Below, piece by piece: positions 34,355-42,696 of a stretch of 52,021 nucleotides of DNA; the first letter of the stretch is position 1; the number at the start of each line of letters is the position of its first letter. Position numbers and translations under genes: made by a program. The DNA comes from Oceaniradius stylonematis (lineage in GTDB: Bacteria; Pseudomonadota; Alphaproteobacteria; Rhizobiales; Rhizobiaceae). The notes beneath the pieces are model-generated. The model saw only the letters and a program-made list of their open reading frames with translations. It made no database searches and was not told the origin of the DNA. The stretch is from assembly GCF_003149475.2 (NCBI RefSeq), contig NZ_QFWV02000008.1, positions 299,785 to 351,805 of the forward strand, read 5' to 3'.

Positions 34355-35446
34355 TCAGAACACGATCACATTGCGCAGGCCCTGGCCAGCCCTGGTCGCC
34401 GCGATCGCCTCGTTGATCTGATCGAGCGTGTAGCGGGCGGTAACCAGCCAATCGAGTTGCAGCACCCCGTCGCCATAAAGCCCGGCCAGATGCGGCACGT
34501 CGCGGCACACGCAGGCCGAGCCCATTTTCGAGCCGAGGATGCGCTGGCCCCAGCTTGCCACATTGGAGGGGTTGTAGCCGATCGTGACATCGCTGTGGGG
34601 CATGCCGACGATCACCACAGTTCCCGCCTTGCCGACATAGCTGGCCGCGCTTTCAAGCGCGGCGGGCGCGCCCGAGGCGACGAACACGAAGTCGGCGCCG
34701 CGCCCGCCGGTCGCCGCCAGCACCTTGTCGACGGCATCCTCGTGGATCGGGTCGATGGTGGCCGTCGCGCCAAGCCGTTCTGCGGCATCGAGTTTCTCGC
34801 GCGACAGGTCGATGGCGATGATCGAGGCGGCACCGGCGATGCGCGCGCCCTGCACCGCGTTCAGCCCCACCCCGCCGCAGCCGATCACCGCCGCATGGGC
34901 GCCCCGGGGCATCTTCGCGGTATTGGTCACCGCGCCGACGCCGGTAATCGCACCGCAGGCAAGAAGGCTCGCCGACTCGAAGGGAATGGCCGGATCGACG
35001 CGCGCCAGCTGGCTTTTCTCGACGACGAGCTTTTCGGCGAACGCACCGGTGCGCAGGCCATGGCCGAGCGGTGCGCCCGATGCGTCGGTCAACGGCGAAC
35101 GCCGGTCGAGATCGAAGACCGTCTCGCACAGATAGTCCCGGCCGGCGCTGCAATAATGGCAGGCGCCGCAGGCGCGGATCAGCGTGACGACCACCGTATC
35201 GCCCGGCCTGACATGGCTGACATTGTCGCCCACGGCCTCGACCAGACCCGCCGCCTCATGGCCGAGCACCAGAGGCAGATCGCCGCCCCAGCCCCCGTCG
35301 GCATAGGTGATGTCGGAATGGCAGATGGCGCACGCCTTGACGGCGACCAGCACCTCGTCCGGCCCCGGATCGGCGAGCGTGACATCTTCGATGCGCATCG
35401 GTTCGCCGAAGGCGCGGCAGACGGCGGCACGGATTGTCTGCGGCAT
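34355..35446 (-). CDS. Zinc-dependent alcohol dehydrogenase
   Basis: A 363-aa medium-chain dehydrogenase. Catalytic zinc ligands lie in ICHSDITYADG and GHEAAGLVEAVGD; the structural zinc site is intact as C-x2-C-x2-C-x7-C (CGACHYCSAGRDYLC). The NAD-binding site is AAVIGCGGVGLNAVQGARIAG. GGGGGAGGA precedes ATG 35446. It sits 2 bp before the enolase-superfamily gene, suggesting a short sugar-acid or polyol catabolic pathway. The exact alcohol is unknown. Confidence 0.88.
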   Translation of the reverse strand: MPQTIRAAVCRAFGEPMRIEDVTLADPGPDEVLVAVKACAICHSDITYADGGWGGDLPLVLGHEAAGLVEAVGDNVSHVRPGDTVVVTLIRACGACHYCSAGRDYLCETVFDLDRRSPLTDASGAPLGHGLRTGAFAEKLVVEKSQLARVDPAIPFESASLLACGAITGVGAVTNTAKMPRGAHAAVIGCGGVGLNAVQGARIAGAASIIAIDLSREKLDAAERLGATATIDPIHEDAVDKVLAATGGRGADFVFVASGAPAALESAASYVGKAGTVVIVGMPHSDVTIGYNPSNVASWGQRILGSKMGSACVCRDVPHLAGLYGDGVLQLDWLVTARYTLDQINEAIAATRAGQGLRNVIVF

Positions 35447-35608
35447 GGCCTGTCCTCCCCCGGCATGGCATCAGGCCGCCATCTAAACGCGCCTCCGGCC
35501 GCGGAAAATTCTGCCGATGCGACATGCCGCGTCGGCTTTTTGAAAACCGGTGGCGGCAAGCGTGACAAAGCGGCGGCAATCGGCCAAAAGCCGGCAAGGG
35601 AGATTGCG

Positions 35609-36004
35609 ATGAATGACACCGATCCGTCCGCGCCGGCGGGCACGCCGACGCTCAGGACGCTGGCCATGCCGGGCGATGCCAATGCGGCGGGCGACATTTT
35701 CGGCGGCTGGGTGATGGCGCAGATGGATCTGGCCGCCGGCATCGCCGCCGCCGAACGCGCGCGCGGGCGCGTGGTCACCGCGGCCGTCAACGAGATGGCG
35801 TTCCGCAGCCCGGTGCGGATCGGCGACACGCTGTCGATCCACGCCCGCGTGGAAAGCGTCCGGCGCACCTCCATGGTGCTCTATATCGAGGCTTGGGCGC
35901 AGCGCTATCTGAGCGAGGACACCGAGCGCGTCACCTTTGCGCGCTTCACCATGGTCGCGCTCGACGGCAGCGGAAAGCCGACCGCCATCCCGCCCGAGAC
36001 CTGA
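35609..36004 (+). CDS. Acyl-CoA thioesterase, YciA-like hotdog
   Basis: A 131-aa hotdog-fold protein. LRTLAMPGDANAAGDIFGGWVMAQMDLAAG contains the typical N-x-x-G-D-I-F-G-G-W-x-M segment with catalytic Asp, and NEMAFRSPVRIGDTLSIHARV the central strand. AGGGAG lies upstream of ATG 35609. Family members hydrolyse a broad range of acyl-CoA esters. It converges with the extensin-like gene, 6 bp apart, and diverges from the dehydrogenase. Confidence 0.88.
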   Translation: MNDTDPSAPAGTPTLRTLAMPGDANAAGDIFGGWVMAQMDLAAGIAAAERARGRVVTAAVNEMAFRSPVRIGDTLSIHARVESVRRTSMVLYIEAWAQRYLSEDTERVTFARFTMVALDGSGKPTAIPPET

Positions 36005-36010
36005 TCGCGA

Positions 36011-36796
36011 TCAGTCGCAGTGGCGATAGCCGGTGCGGCGCTGGCGCAAATCGAAATGGAAATGATCGGCATGGTCGGCATCGCTGCCCGGCCCGAGCAC
36101 CGTCGAGAACTCGTCGCACGCGCCAGCCCGCGCCGCATGCAGGAAGCCGCGTGCCCGCATCGCGAAAAGGCTCTGCCGCGACACGTCGATCACATGGCCG
36201 TTCTTCAGCGTGAACGAGCCGATATCGAGCGCATTGCCCCTGGAATGCTCGGACCAGCGGCTGGTCCCGCGTATCCGCCGGCACGAATAGGACGACATGT
36301 TGTTCACTTCGGCGATGCCGGTCAGATAGCGCTTGCGCGCGGCAGGGCCCACATCCTTTTGCAGCCATTCGGCGGCGGCCAGCGCCGTCTGGCAGTTCAA
36401 CGTCGCCGCCGGCTTGAGCGTGACCCCGCGCGCCAGCGTCGATACGCGCACCGGATGGTCGATGCCGCAGGCGGCCGAATCGCGGATCGGCGCCAGATCG
36501 GTGAATTCGACGCCGCGCCGCCTGAGCGCGGCCCGGCACTGGCGTTCGCTCGCCGACATCACGCCGCCGCGCCCGCCGAGCCCGAGGCCGGGAAAGCCCA
36601 TCCGCGGCAGCGAGAAGACCGAGCGCGTCGGCGAGGGATCGACGGCGGTCGGCGGCGCTTTCGACCCGCCGCCCATGAAGCCCCAGTCGAGAAAGCTGCA
36701 CGACGCCAAAGCCAGGCCGCCGGCAACCACGGCCGCCAGCCGCACGCCGGTGCGCCAAGGCGCCGATCCGCCAATCGGTTCGTGTTTGTCGCTCAT
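36011..36796 (-). CDS. Extensin-like C-terminal domain lipoprotein
   Basis: A 261-aa protein with a lipobox-like N-terminus (LALASC, Cys33), a Pro/Gly-rich linker, and an extensin-like C-terminal domain (about 85-260). The metallopeptidase-like residues are seen in SEHSRGNALDIGSF and DHADHFHFDL, the M15-like H-x6-D and H-x-H pattern. Several conserved Cys (RQCRAAL, AACGID, LNCQTA, SYSCRRI, GACDEF) suggest disulfides. GGAG lies before ATG 36796. A cell-wall peptidase role is inferred; no substrate is known. Confidence 0.85.
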   Translation of the reverse strand: MSDKHEPIGGSAPWRTGVRLAAVVAGGLALASCSFLDWGFMGGGSKAPPTAVDPSPTRSVFSLPRMGFPGLGLGGRGGVMSASERQCRAALRRRGVEFTDLAPIRDSAACGIDHPVRVSTLARGVTLKPAATLNCQTALAAAEWLQKDVGPAARKRYLTGIAEVNNMSSYSCRRIRGTSRWSEHSRGNALDIGSFTLKNGHVIDVSRQSLFAMRARGFLHAARAGACDEFSTVLGPGSDADHADHFHFDLRQRRTGYRHCD

Positions 36797-37028
36797 CGCA
36801 CCACTCCGTCCTCGGACGTCCGCTCCCGCAGCGAGGCTACGCCGGCAAGGTGAACGGGCCGTTCGGAGAAGTGGTTAAGCGCCGGTAAACGGACGCGACG
36901 GCCAACATGACCCAGATTTAACGTGCCCGGCCTTGTGAGCCGTGGTACCGGGTCGTACAAATCGGCGGCACGGGCGAATGCCTCGCGGCACATCCCCGGC
37001 CGCCAGGATCGAAGTCAAGACGAGACCG

Positions 37029-38270
37029 ATGGCCGACACCGACACGAAAAAGCCGGCGGACGCCCCGGCAGGCGAAATCATTCTGCCGCTCGAAGTGATC
37101 GACCGGGCGCCGGACGCGGACAGGAAACGGCCCCGACGCCGCTTCCGCCCCATTTTCCTTTTGCCGCTCGTCCTGCTGCTGATCCCGACGGGTGGCGTTC
37201 TGGGCATGTATTTCCAGCCGACCGGCCTGCAGCGCTTCTTCCAGACCTTCGGCCTGACGCCCGGCGGCGGCACCGAAACGCCGATCGCGATCGCGGTCGA
37301 GCGCCCGCCCGAAGGTGACGCGGCAGCGCCGGTGCCGATGGTCGTCGGGCTTGGCCGGCTGGTACCGCAGACCGACATCCGCACGCTGGCGCCGCCGTTC
37401 GGCGCCGGCGATGCGCGCATTGCCGAACTCAATGTGCGCGAAGGCGACCAGGTGGCGAGCGGCGACGTTCTGGCCGTGCTCGACAATCGCGGCGCGCTCG
37501 AACAGGCGGTCGCCACCGCCCGCGCCAATGTCGAGGTGCGCACGGCGACGCTCGCCCAGACCCGGCGCAACACCGAAAGCGCAGCCGCCGAAGCCGAGGC
37601 GGGCCTGCAAAAGGCGCAGGCCGCGCTGACCAATGCGCAGGCCGAGTTCGACCGCTACCAGACCCTGTTCGAACGCGGCATCGTCACGCGCGCAGCGCTC
37701 GACCAGCGCCGGTCTACACTCGATCAGGCGACACAGGAGGTCGAGCGCGCGGCCGCCACGGCAAGCCGCTACGAGCGCAACGGCACCGACGATCAGGTTG
37801 ATGTCACCGTCGCCAAGCGCAATCTGGACGCCGCGCTGGCCGATCTCGAGCGCGCCCGCGCCGATCTCGAAAAGGCGTTCATCCGCGCGCCCGCCGACGG
37901 CACGGTCATCGCCATCCATGTGCGCGAGGGCGAAAAGCCGGGCACGTCGGGCGTGCTCGATCTGGGCGACATTTCCGCCATGACGGCAGAGGTCGAGATC
38001 TACCAGTCCGACATCCGCCGCGTCAGCCTTGGTCAAAGCGTCATCGTGACCGCCGACGCGTTCGAAGGCGAACTGACCGGCACGGTCGCCGACATCGGCC
38101 TCGAAGTCGGCCGCCAGACCATCGTCGGCGACGATCCGGCGGCGAACACCGATGCGCGCGTCATCACCGTCAATGTCGATCTCGACGAGGAATCCTCGCA
38201 GATCGCCGCCCGCTTCATCAATCTTGAAGTGCTGGCGCGCATCGAAACGGACGCGCGGGCCACGCCATGA
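37029..38270 (+). CDS. DevB-like periplasmic adaptor (HlyD family) of an ABC exporter
   Basis: A 413-aa membrane-fusion protein. One N-terminal membrane helix (FLLPLVLLLIPTGGVLGMYF, about 41-60), a biotinyl-lipoyl-like part (ELNVREGDQVASGDVLAVLDN), a long coiled-coil hairpin (about 155-285, rich in Ala/Glu/Gln/Arg) and a beta-barrel (FIRAPADGTVIAIHVREGEKPG). ATG 37029 is preferred; the frame is open 29 codons upstream without a supported start. The stop overlaps the permease ATG (ATGA). With the next two genes it forms a DevBCA-type exporter that usually works with a TolC-like channel. Confidence 0.87.
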   Translation: MADTDTKKPADAPAGEIILPLEVIDRAPDADRKRPRRRFRPIFLLPLVLLLIPTGGVLGMYFQPTGLQRFFQTFGLTPGGGTETPIAIAVERPPEGDAAAPVPMVVGLGRLVPQTDIRTLAPPFGAGDARIAELNVREGDQVASGDVLAVLDNRGALEQAVATARANVEVRTATLAQTRRNTESAAAEAEAGLQKAQAALTNAQAEFDRYQTLFERGIVTRAALDQRRSTLDQATQEVERAAATASRYERNGTDDQVDVTVAKRNLDAALADLERARADLEKAFIRAPADGTVIAIHVREGEKPGTSGVLDLGDISAMTAEVEIYQSDIRRVSLGQSVIVTADAFEGELTGTVADIGLEVGRQTIVGDDPAANTDARVITVNVDLDEESSQIAARFINLEVLARIETDARATP

Positions 38271-39442
38271 CCGCTCTTCTGGGCGCGCTCATCGGCCGTC
38301 TGCCGATCGGCTGGCTGCAGCTGATCCACTCCAGAACGCGCCTTGCGGCGGCGATGGCGGGCGTCGCCTTCGCCAACATATTGGTGCTGGTCCAGCTCGG
38401 CATCATGGGCTCGCTCAACAATTCGATCCTGATCTCCTACGGGCTTTTGAACGCCGACATCATGATCTCGGCCGAAAACGCCAACACGCTGACCGAAGGC
38501 GACAATGTCGCCCGCCAGCGCATGTTCCAGGCGCTCGGCGTGCCCGGCGTCCAGAGCGCCATGCCGTTCTATGTCGCGACCGCCGACTGGGAGCGCGCCG
38601 ACGGGACTTCGACGGCGTTCGTCACCTTCGGCATCGACCCCGAAAAGGGCGACTATCTCGATGCCGGGCTTGCGCCCTTCGCCCCGCGCCTCAGGCTGCG
38701 CGACAGCGCCGTGGTCGACCGCCTCGCCCGCAACATGGATGCCTCGGCGCTCGAAACGCTGGGGCCGGACGATCCGCTGCGGTTCGAGGTGCGCGGCGTG
38801 ACCCTGAGTGCCATCGACAGCTTCGCCGCGGGCGGCGGATTTGCCGGCGACGGCTACATGCTGGTCTCCGACCAGACCTTCCACCGCATCTTCCCGAACC
38901 GCTCCACCGGCGCGCCCGACCACATCCTGATCAAGATCGCCCCGGACGCCGACCCCGGTGTCGTGCTCGCCGCGCTTCAGGCGCAATTCGACGGCACCGG
39001 CCTGCGCGTGCGCAGCTTCGCGGACGCCGCGCTCGAGGATCAGGATTACCAGACCACCGAACGCCCGACCGGCCTCATCTTCGGCTTCGGCGTCGTCATC
39101 GGCGTGCTCGTCGGCATCGTCATCGTCTACCAGATCCTGTCGACCGACGTGGCGGACCATCTGGCCGAATATGCCACCTTCAAGGCGATGGGATACGGCC
39201 AGTCCATGTTCCTGGGAATCGTGCTGGAGCAGGCGGTGATCCTCGGCATTCTGGGCTTCGTGCCCGGCATCGCCGTCTCCTGGCTGCTTTACGAAATGCT
39301 TGGCGCGATGACCGGCCTGCCGGTCGAACTGACCTTTGCGACCACCGCCGCCGTGTTCGTCGGGACCATCATCGCCTGTCTGGTCTCGGGCGCCATCGCC
39401 ACGCGCCGCCTGGCGGCCGCGGATCCGGCGGACCTTTTCTGA
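38267..39442 (+). CDS. DevC-like ABC exporter permease
   Basis: A 391-aa FtsX/MacB-type permease: one N-terminal helix (about 20-45, AAAMAGVAFANILVLVQLGIMG), a large periplasmic domain (about 50-270), and three C-terminal helices (LIFGFGVVIGVLVGIVIVYQ, FLGIVLEQAVILGILGFVPG, FATTAAVFVGTIIACLVSG). The start overlaps the adaptor stop in ATGA, showing translational coupling; the ATPase ATG follows 2 bp after its stop. Size and topology match DevC. Cargo is not predictable; DevC of cyanobacteria exports glycolipid. Confidence 0.88.
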   Translation: MTALLGALIGRLPIGWLQLIHSRTRLAAAMAGVAFANILVLVQLGIMGSLNNSILISYGLLNADIMISAENANTLTEGDNVARQRMFQALGVPGVQSAMPFYVATADWERADGTSTAFVTFGIDPEKGDYLDAGLAPFAPRLRLRDSAVVDRLARNMDASALETLGPDDPLRFEVRGVTLSAIDSFAAGGGFAGDGYMLVSDQTFHRIFPNRSTGAPDHILIKIAPDADPGVVLAALQAQFDGTGLRVRSFADAALEDQDYQTTERPTGLIFGFGVVIGVLVGIVIVYQILSTDVADHLAEYATFKAMGYGQSMFLGIVLEQAVILGILGFVPGIAVSWLLYEMLGAMTGLPVELTFATTAAVFVGTIIACLVSGAIATRRLAAADPADLF

Positions 39443-39443
39443 G

Positions 39444-40172
39444 ATGAATGCGCCGGCCAGAAATCCCGCCCTGCCCGCCGTTGCCGAAGTGCCGGCGATC
39501 CGCGTTGCCGGGCTGAACCACTGGTTCGGCGAGGGCGAAGCGCGCAAGCAGGCCCTGTTCGACGTCGACCTGACGGTGCGCCCTGGCAGCCTGACCGTGC
39601 TGATGGGGCCGTCCGGCTCGGGCAAGACGACGGTGCTGACGCTGATGGGCTGCCTGCGCGAGGTGCAGGACGGCTCGGTCGAACTTCTGGGTCATGAACT
39701 GAACGGCGCACGCGAGGCCGATCTCGTGCTCTATCGCCGCCGGCTGGGCTTCATCTTCCAGGCCCACAATCTGCATGGCAGCCTGACGGCGCGGCAGAAC
39801 GTCATGATGGGGCTGCAGGTGCACGGCCACAGGGACGAAGCCACCCAGCGCAAGGCTGCCGCGCACATTCTGGGCGCGCTGGGCCTGGGCGACCGGCTCG
39901 ACTATCTGCCCGGCAATCTGTCGGGCGGCCAGAAACAGCGCGTCGCCGTCGCCCGTGCGCTTGTCGGCAATCCGGCGGTCGTCTTCGCCGACGAGCCGAC
40001 CGCCGCGCTCGACAAGGAAAGCGGCATGACCGTGGTGCGGATGCTCAAGGAACTGGGCCGCCAGCGCGGCACGACCACCATGATGGTCACCCATGACAAC
40101 CGCATCCTGGAACTGGCCGACAGGATCGTGACCATGGAAGACGGCCGCACTGTCAAAGACACGGCGCCCTGA
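39444..40172 (+). CDS. DevA-like ABC exporter ATPase
   Basis: A 242-aa ATPase of the LolD/MacB group. Walker A GPSGSGKTT, Q-loop LGFIFQAHNLHGSLTARQNV, signature LSGGQKQRVAVARAL, Walker B VVFADEPTAALD and switch His VTHDNRILELADR are complete. A Pro/Ala-rich N-terminus of about 18 residues precedes the domain. It ends the three-gene exporter operon; a hairpin overlaps its stop codon. Confidence 0.92.
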   Translation: MNAPARNPALPAVAEVPAIRVAGLNHWFGEGEARKQALFDVDLTVRPGSLTVLMGPSGSGKTTVLTLMGCLREVQDGSVELLGHELNGAREADLVLYRRRLGFIFQAHNLHGSLTARQNVMMGLQVHGHRDEATQRKAAAHILGALGLGDRLDYLPGNLSGGQKQRVAVARALVGNPAVVFADEPTAALDKESGMTVVRMLKELGRQRGTTTMMVTHDNRILELADRIVTMEDGRTVKDTAP

Positions 40173-40190
40173 GAAGGGGCACCGTGTCTT
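40156..40190 (+). terminator. Hairpin overlapping the end of the exporter operon
   Basis: AAGACACGG-C-GCCC (40156-40169) pairs with GGGC-A-CCGTGTCTT (within 40177-40190) with one internal mismatch and a short loop containing the TGA stop. No T-tract follows. It separates the exporter from the convergent PRC-barrel gene. Confidence 0.55.
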
Positions 40191-40220
40191 CGCGCGCATC
40201 GATTGACTGGAGGGGTGCGC

Positions 40221-40820
40221 TTATTCCGCGTAGGCGGCGAAATCCTCGGTCACCGGCTCCTGCGTGGCCAGGACCGCCATCGTCATCGTCAGGCCGACCT
40301 CGGCACCGTCGAATTGGACTGCATCTACCGGCACATAGACCGGGTGGGCCAGCGCGGTTCCCGGCGCGGGCGTGATGATCACCTCGTCGATCGAACCGTC
40401 GGGATTGACGAAAGCGTCGCTGACATAGCCGGCGACCACGCCATCGGCGGTCACCGCGTTCAGGCCCATCCACGCATCGTTCAGCGGGTGGCCGTCATGG
40501 GCGTCATGGTTTTCGAGGCCGCGCTGCCCGGCGAACGGGTCCGCGAAGCGCTCGGGCGCCGGCTCGGCATAGGCAAGGACGGCCGGCTCGCCACTGTCCA
40601 GCGCATCCAGATCGCCCGCCTGGGCCGTCACGGTTCCGGCGACCAGCCAGATGAGGGCGGCGACGGCGGCCAGTTGGGCGGCGAGGACTGCGATGGCGTC
40701 GCGGCGGCGCGGTGCCCGCCGCGCCTGCATGGCCAGTTCCGTCAGGGGCGTCGTCTGCGAAACGGGCGAACCCGAAATGTGCGAGCCATTGTACATCATG
40801 TGCTTTCCGGAAGTCATCAT
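40221..40820 (-). CDS. Membrane-anchored PRC-barrel-like protein
   Basis: A 199-aa protein with a hydrophilic N-terminus, one membrane helix (about 43-66, AIAVLAAQLAAVAALIWLVAG) and a C-terminal PRC-barrel-like domain (MGLNAVTADGVVAGYVSDAFVNPDG, DEVIITPA, VYVPVDAVQFDGAEVGLTM). AGGAGG lies eight bases before ATG 40820. PRC-barrel proteins bind partners or RNA; here an envelope role is more likely. Family assignment is by pattern only. Confidence 0.65.
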   Translation of the reverse strand: MMTSGKHMMYNGSHISGSPVSQTTPLTELAMQARRAPRRRDAIAVLAAQLAAVAALIWLVAGTVTAQAGDLDALDSGEPAVLAYAEPAPERFADPFAGQRGLENHDAHDGHPLNDAWMGLNAVTADGVVAGYVSDAFVNPDGSIDEVIITPAPGTALAHPVYVPVDAVQFDGAEVGLTMTMAVLATQEPVTEDFAAYAE

Positions 40821-40882
40821 GTCTTCCGCCTCCTTGCGATCACCCTATCGCCGCTGCCGGCGCGGGCTTGTGCGCTTGGTCA

Positions 40883-40896
40883 CACCGCATGCGGTG
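40883..40896. promoter_or_regulatory. 14-bp palindrome between divergent genes
   Basis: CACCGCATGCGGTG is a perfect palindrome in the 171-bp divergent region between the PRC-barrel gene and the secreted protein at 40992. It is a candidate operator; the factor is unknown. Confidence 0.3.
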
Positions 40897-40991
40897 GTGC
40901 AGGAAGAAGTCGCCAACGGCCCGAAAGTTCCATATCGTGGTCGACATTGGGGCGCGCGCGACATCTCATTGCGACACAAGGAACCAGTCAA

Positions 40992-41351
40992 ATGCTTCTT
41001 CGGACAACGGTTTTCGCCGCCATCATGGCGGGTACGGCATCGCTCGCCCTCGCCCAGGGCACCGGCTCGGAAGGCTATTTCGAGGTCTACAACAACACCG
41101 GCGGCAACGTCGTCGTCGGCTTTTACACCAATGACGGATCCGGCTGGAGCGACAACTGGCTGCAGGATGCCGTCGACCCCGGCCAAAGCGCCACGGCAAG
41201 GTTCACCGCCGACACCGGTCCGTGCGACCAGGTTTTCCAGGTCGGCTGGCTTGGCACCGACGGGGGCGAGGTGCTCGACGAGCCGATCAGCATCGACATT
41301 TGCGCGGCGAGCAATATCTATCTGGACGACAACGAAATCTATTATGACTGA
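40992..41351 (+). CDS. Small secreted protein, family unknown
   Basis: A 119-aa protein with a signal peptide MLLRTTVFAAIMAGTASLALA cleaved before QGTGS. AAGGA lies upstream of ATG 40992. The mature part (YFEVYNNTGGNVVVGFYTND, WLQDAVDPGQSATARF, GPCDQVFQVGW, ISIDICAASNIYL) reads as an all-beta domain with one probable disulfide. It resembles small conserved rhizobial exported proteins, but I cannot name a family. Confidence 0.7.
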   Translation: MLLRTTVFAAIMAGTASLALAQGTGSEGYFEVYNNTGGNVVVGFYTNDGSGWSDNWLQDAVDPGQSATARFTADTGPCDQVFQVGWLGTDGGEVLDEPISIDICAASNIYLDDNEIYYD

Positions 41352-41448
41352 CGGCACCAGTGCGGCAAGGCGCCTGCACGCTGCGCCGCATTGATCGCCC
41401 GCCCTTTGCCGATTAACGTCGGAAGCACGAGACAAACCGGAATTGACC

Positions 41449-41805
41449 ATGCTTGCCAGAACCGGCCGGACGGCCATCCTGATCGCCGCACTCGCGCTGC
41501 CCGCGGGCTGCAACGCCGTTTCCGATCTCAATCCGTTCGATCGCGGGTCGACCGAACCGCTGCCGCCCGTCCAGGGCAATGTGATCGCCACCTCGTCGAG
41601 CCGCACGCTGGCAACCCGCATCGGCACCACCAACCCCGCCGCTCTGCCCGGCGATCCCGCCGCGCCGACGATCACCGGTCAGGCCGGCACGAGCGTCGAG
41701 GAATGCCGGCAGATCAACCAAACGCCGGGCGCGCCCGGAGCGCCGCCCCTGCCCGACGGCGCCGAGCCGGAAAACTGCGTGCGCGGCACCATCTCGACCA
41801 ACTGA
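41449..41805 (+). CDS. Small lipoprotein of unknown function
   Basis: A 118-aa protein, MLARTGRTAILIAALALPAGCN, with a canonical lipobox LPAGC (Cys21), so outer-membrane or periplasmic attachment is expected. The rest is low-complexity and Pro/Thr/Ala-rich with two late cysteines (EECRQIN, ENCVRG). An in-frame TTG at 41443 is not needed. It lies 97 bp after the previous gene; no family recognised. Confidence 0.65.
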   Translation: MLARTGRTAILIAALALPAGCNAVSDLNPFDRGSTEPLPPVQGNVIATSSSRTLATRIGTTNPAALPGDPAAPTITGQAGTSVEECRQINQTPGAPGAPPLPDGAEPENCVRGTISTN

Positions 41806-41918
41806 CCGGTTCGGCGCGTTCGGGTCCGCCGATCGTTGCCCCGCGCCGCGCGCTCCCCATATGAAGGGCGAACGGCGGCAATGACGCGCGCCGGAAGTCT
41901 TCGGGAGATCGCGCGCAG

Positions 41919-42605
41919 GTGGCGCTTTTGGGCATCATCGCACTGGTCCTGATCGGCGCCGTGGTCGTGCTGCCGCAACTGTGGGTGCGGCGGACGATGC
42001 AGCGCCACGGCACGCCGCGCCCCGATTTTCCCGGTACCGGCGGCGAACTGGCAGAGCATCTGATCGCGCACTACCGTCTCGACGGCGTCGGCGTCGAGCA
42101 GACCGCCAAGGGCGATCATTACGATCCCGCCGCGCGCGTGGTGCGCCTGTCGCCCGAAACCCATGGCACCCCGTCCCTGACGGCGGTCGCCATCGCCGCC
42201 CACGAGGTCGGCCATGCGCTGCAGCACCATCGCGGCGAGCGCGGCCTGAAGCTGCGTCAGACGCTGGTGCGCATCGCCGGCGTCACCGACTTGTTCGCCG
42301 GCCTGTTCTTCATCGCCGCTCCGGTGCTGGCCGTCATCGCCCGCACCCCCGGCGCGTTTCTGGCGCTGGCCGCCACCGGCATCGCCCTTCTGGCGATCCG
42401 CGTCCTGGTCCATCTGGTCACGCTGCCGGTCGAATATGACGCCAGCTTCGGCAAGGCGCTGCCGATCCTCAAGGAAGGCGGCTATCTGCAAGACGGCGAT
42501 CTGGCCGGCGCCCGCTCGGTGCTCAAGGCCGCCGCCTTCACCTATGTCGCCGCCGCGCTGATGGGCCTTGTCGACCTTGCGCGGTGGGTGAGGATGTTGC
42601 GGTAG
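41919..42605 (+). CDS. Membrane zinc metallopeptidase, YugP-like
   Basis: A 228-aa membrane protease of the neutral zinc peptidase 2 family. The first helix is LLGIIALVLIGAVVVLPQLW; the HExxH-type motif is AAHEVGHALQH (about 90-100). Then come three hydrophobic segments (FAGLFFIAAPVLAVIA, FLALAATGIALLAIRVLVHLV, FTYVAAALMGLVDLA) and the third ligand region PVEYDASFGKAL. The start is GTG 41919 with GGGAG upstream. Substrates of this family are not established. Confidence 0.85.
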   Translation: MALLGIIALVLIGAVVVLPQLWVRRTMQRHGTPRPDFPGTGGELAEHLIAHYRLDGVGVEQTAKGDHYDPAARVVRLSPETHGTPSLTAVAIAAHEVGHALQHHRGERGLKLRQTLVRIAGVTDLFAGLFFIAAPVLAVIARTPGAFLALAATGIALLAIRVLVHLVTLPVEYDASFGKALPILKEGGYLQDGDLAGARSVLKAAAFTYVAAALMGLVDLARWVRMLR

Positions 42606-42696
42606 GTGGGCAGAGGCGTTTGACAATTTCGACGTGCAATGTCTGTCATGGACCAACAGCGAATGCCGTTCTCATCTGATCACTGTAAACTGGAAA

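Noticed and set aside
42620-42648. TTGACA at 42620-42625 as promoter of the DUF3883 gene
   Set aside because: The -35 is perfect, but no acceptable -10 lies at 16-18 bp, so it is not listed as a promoter.
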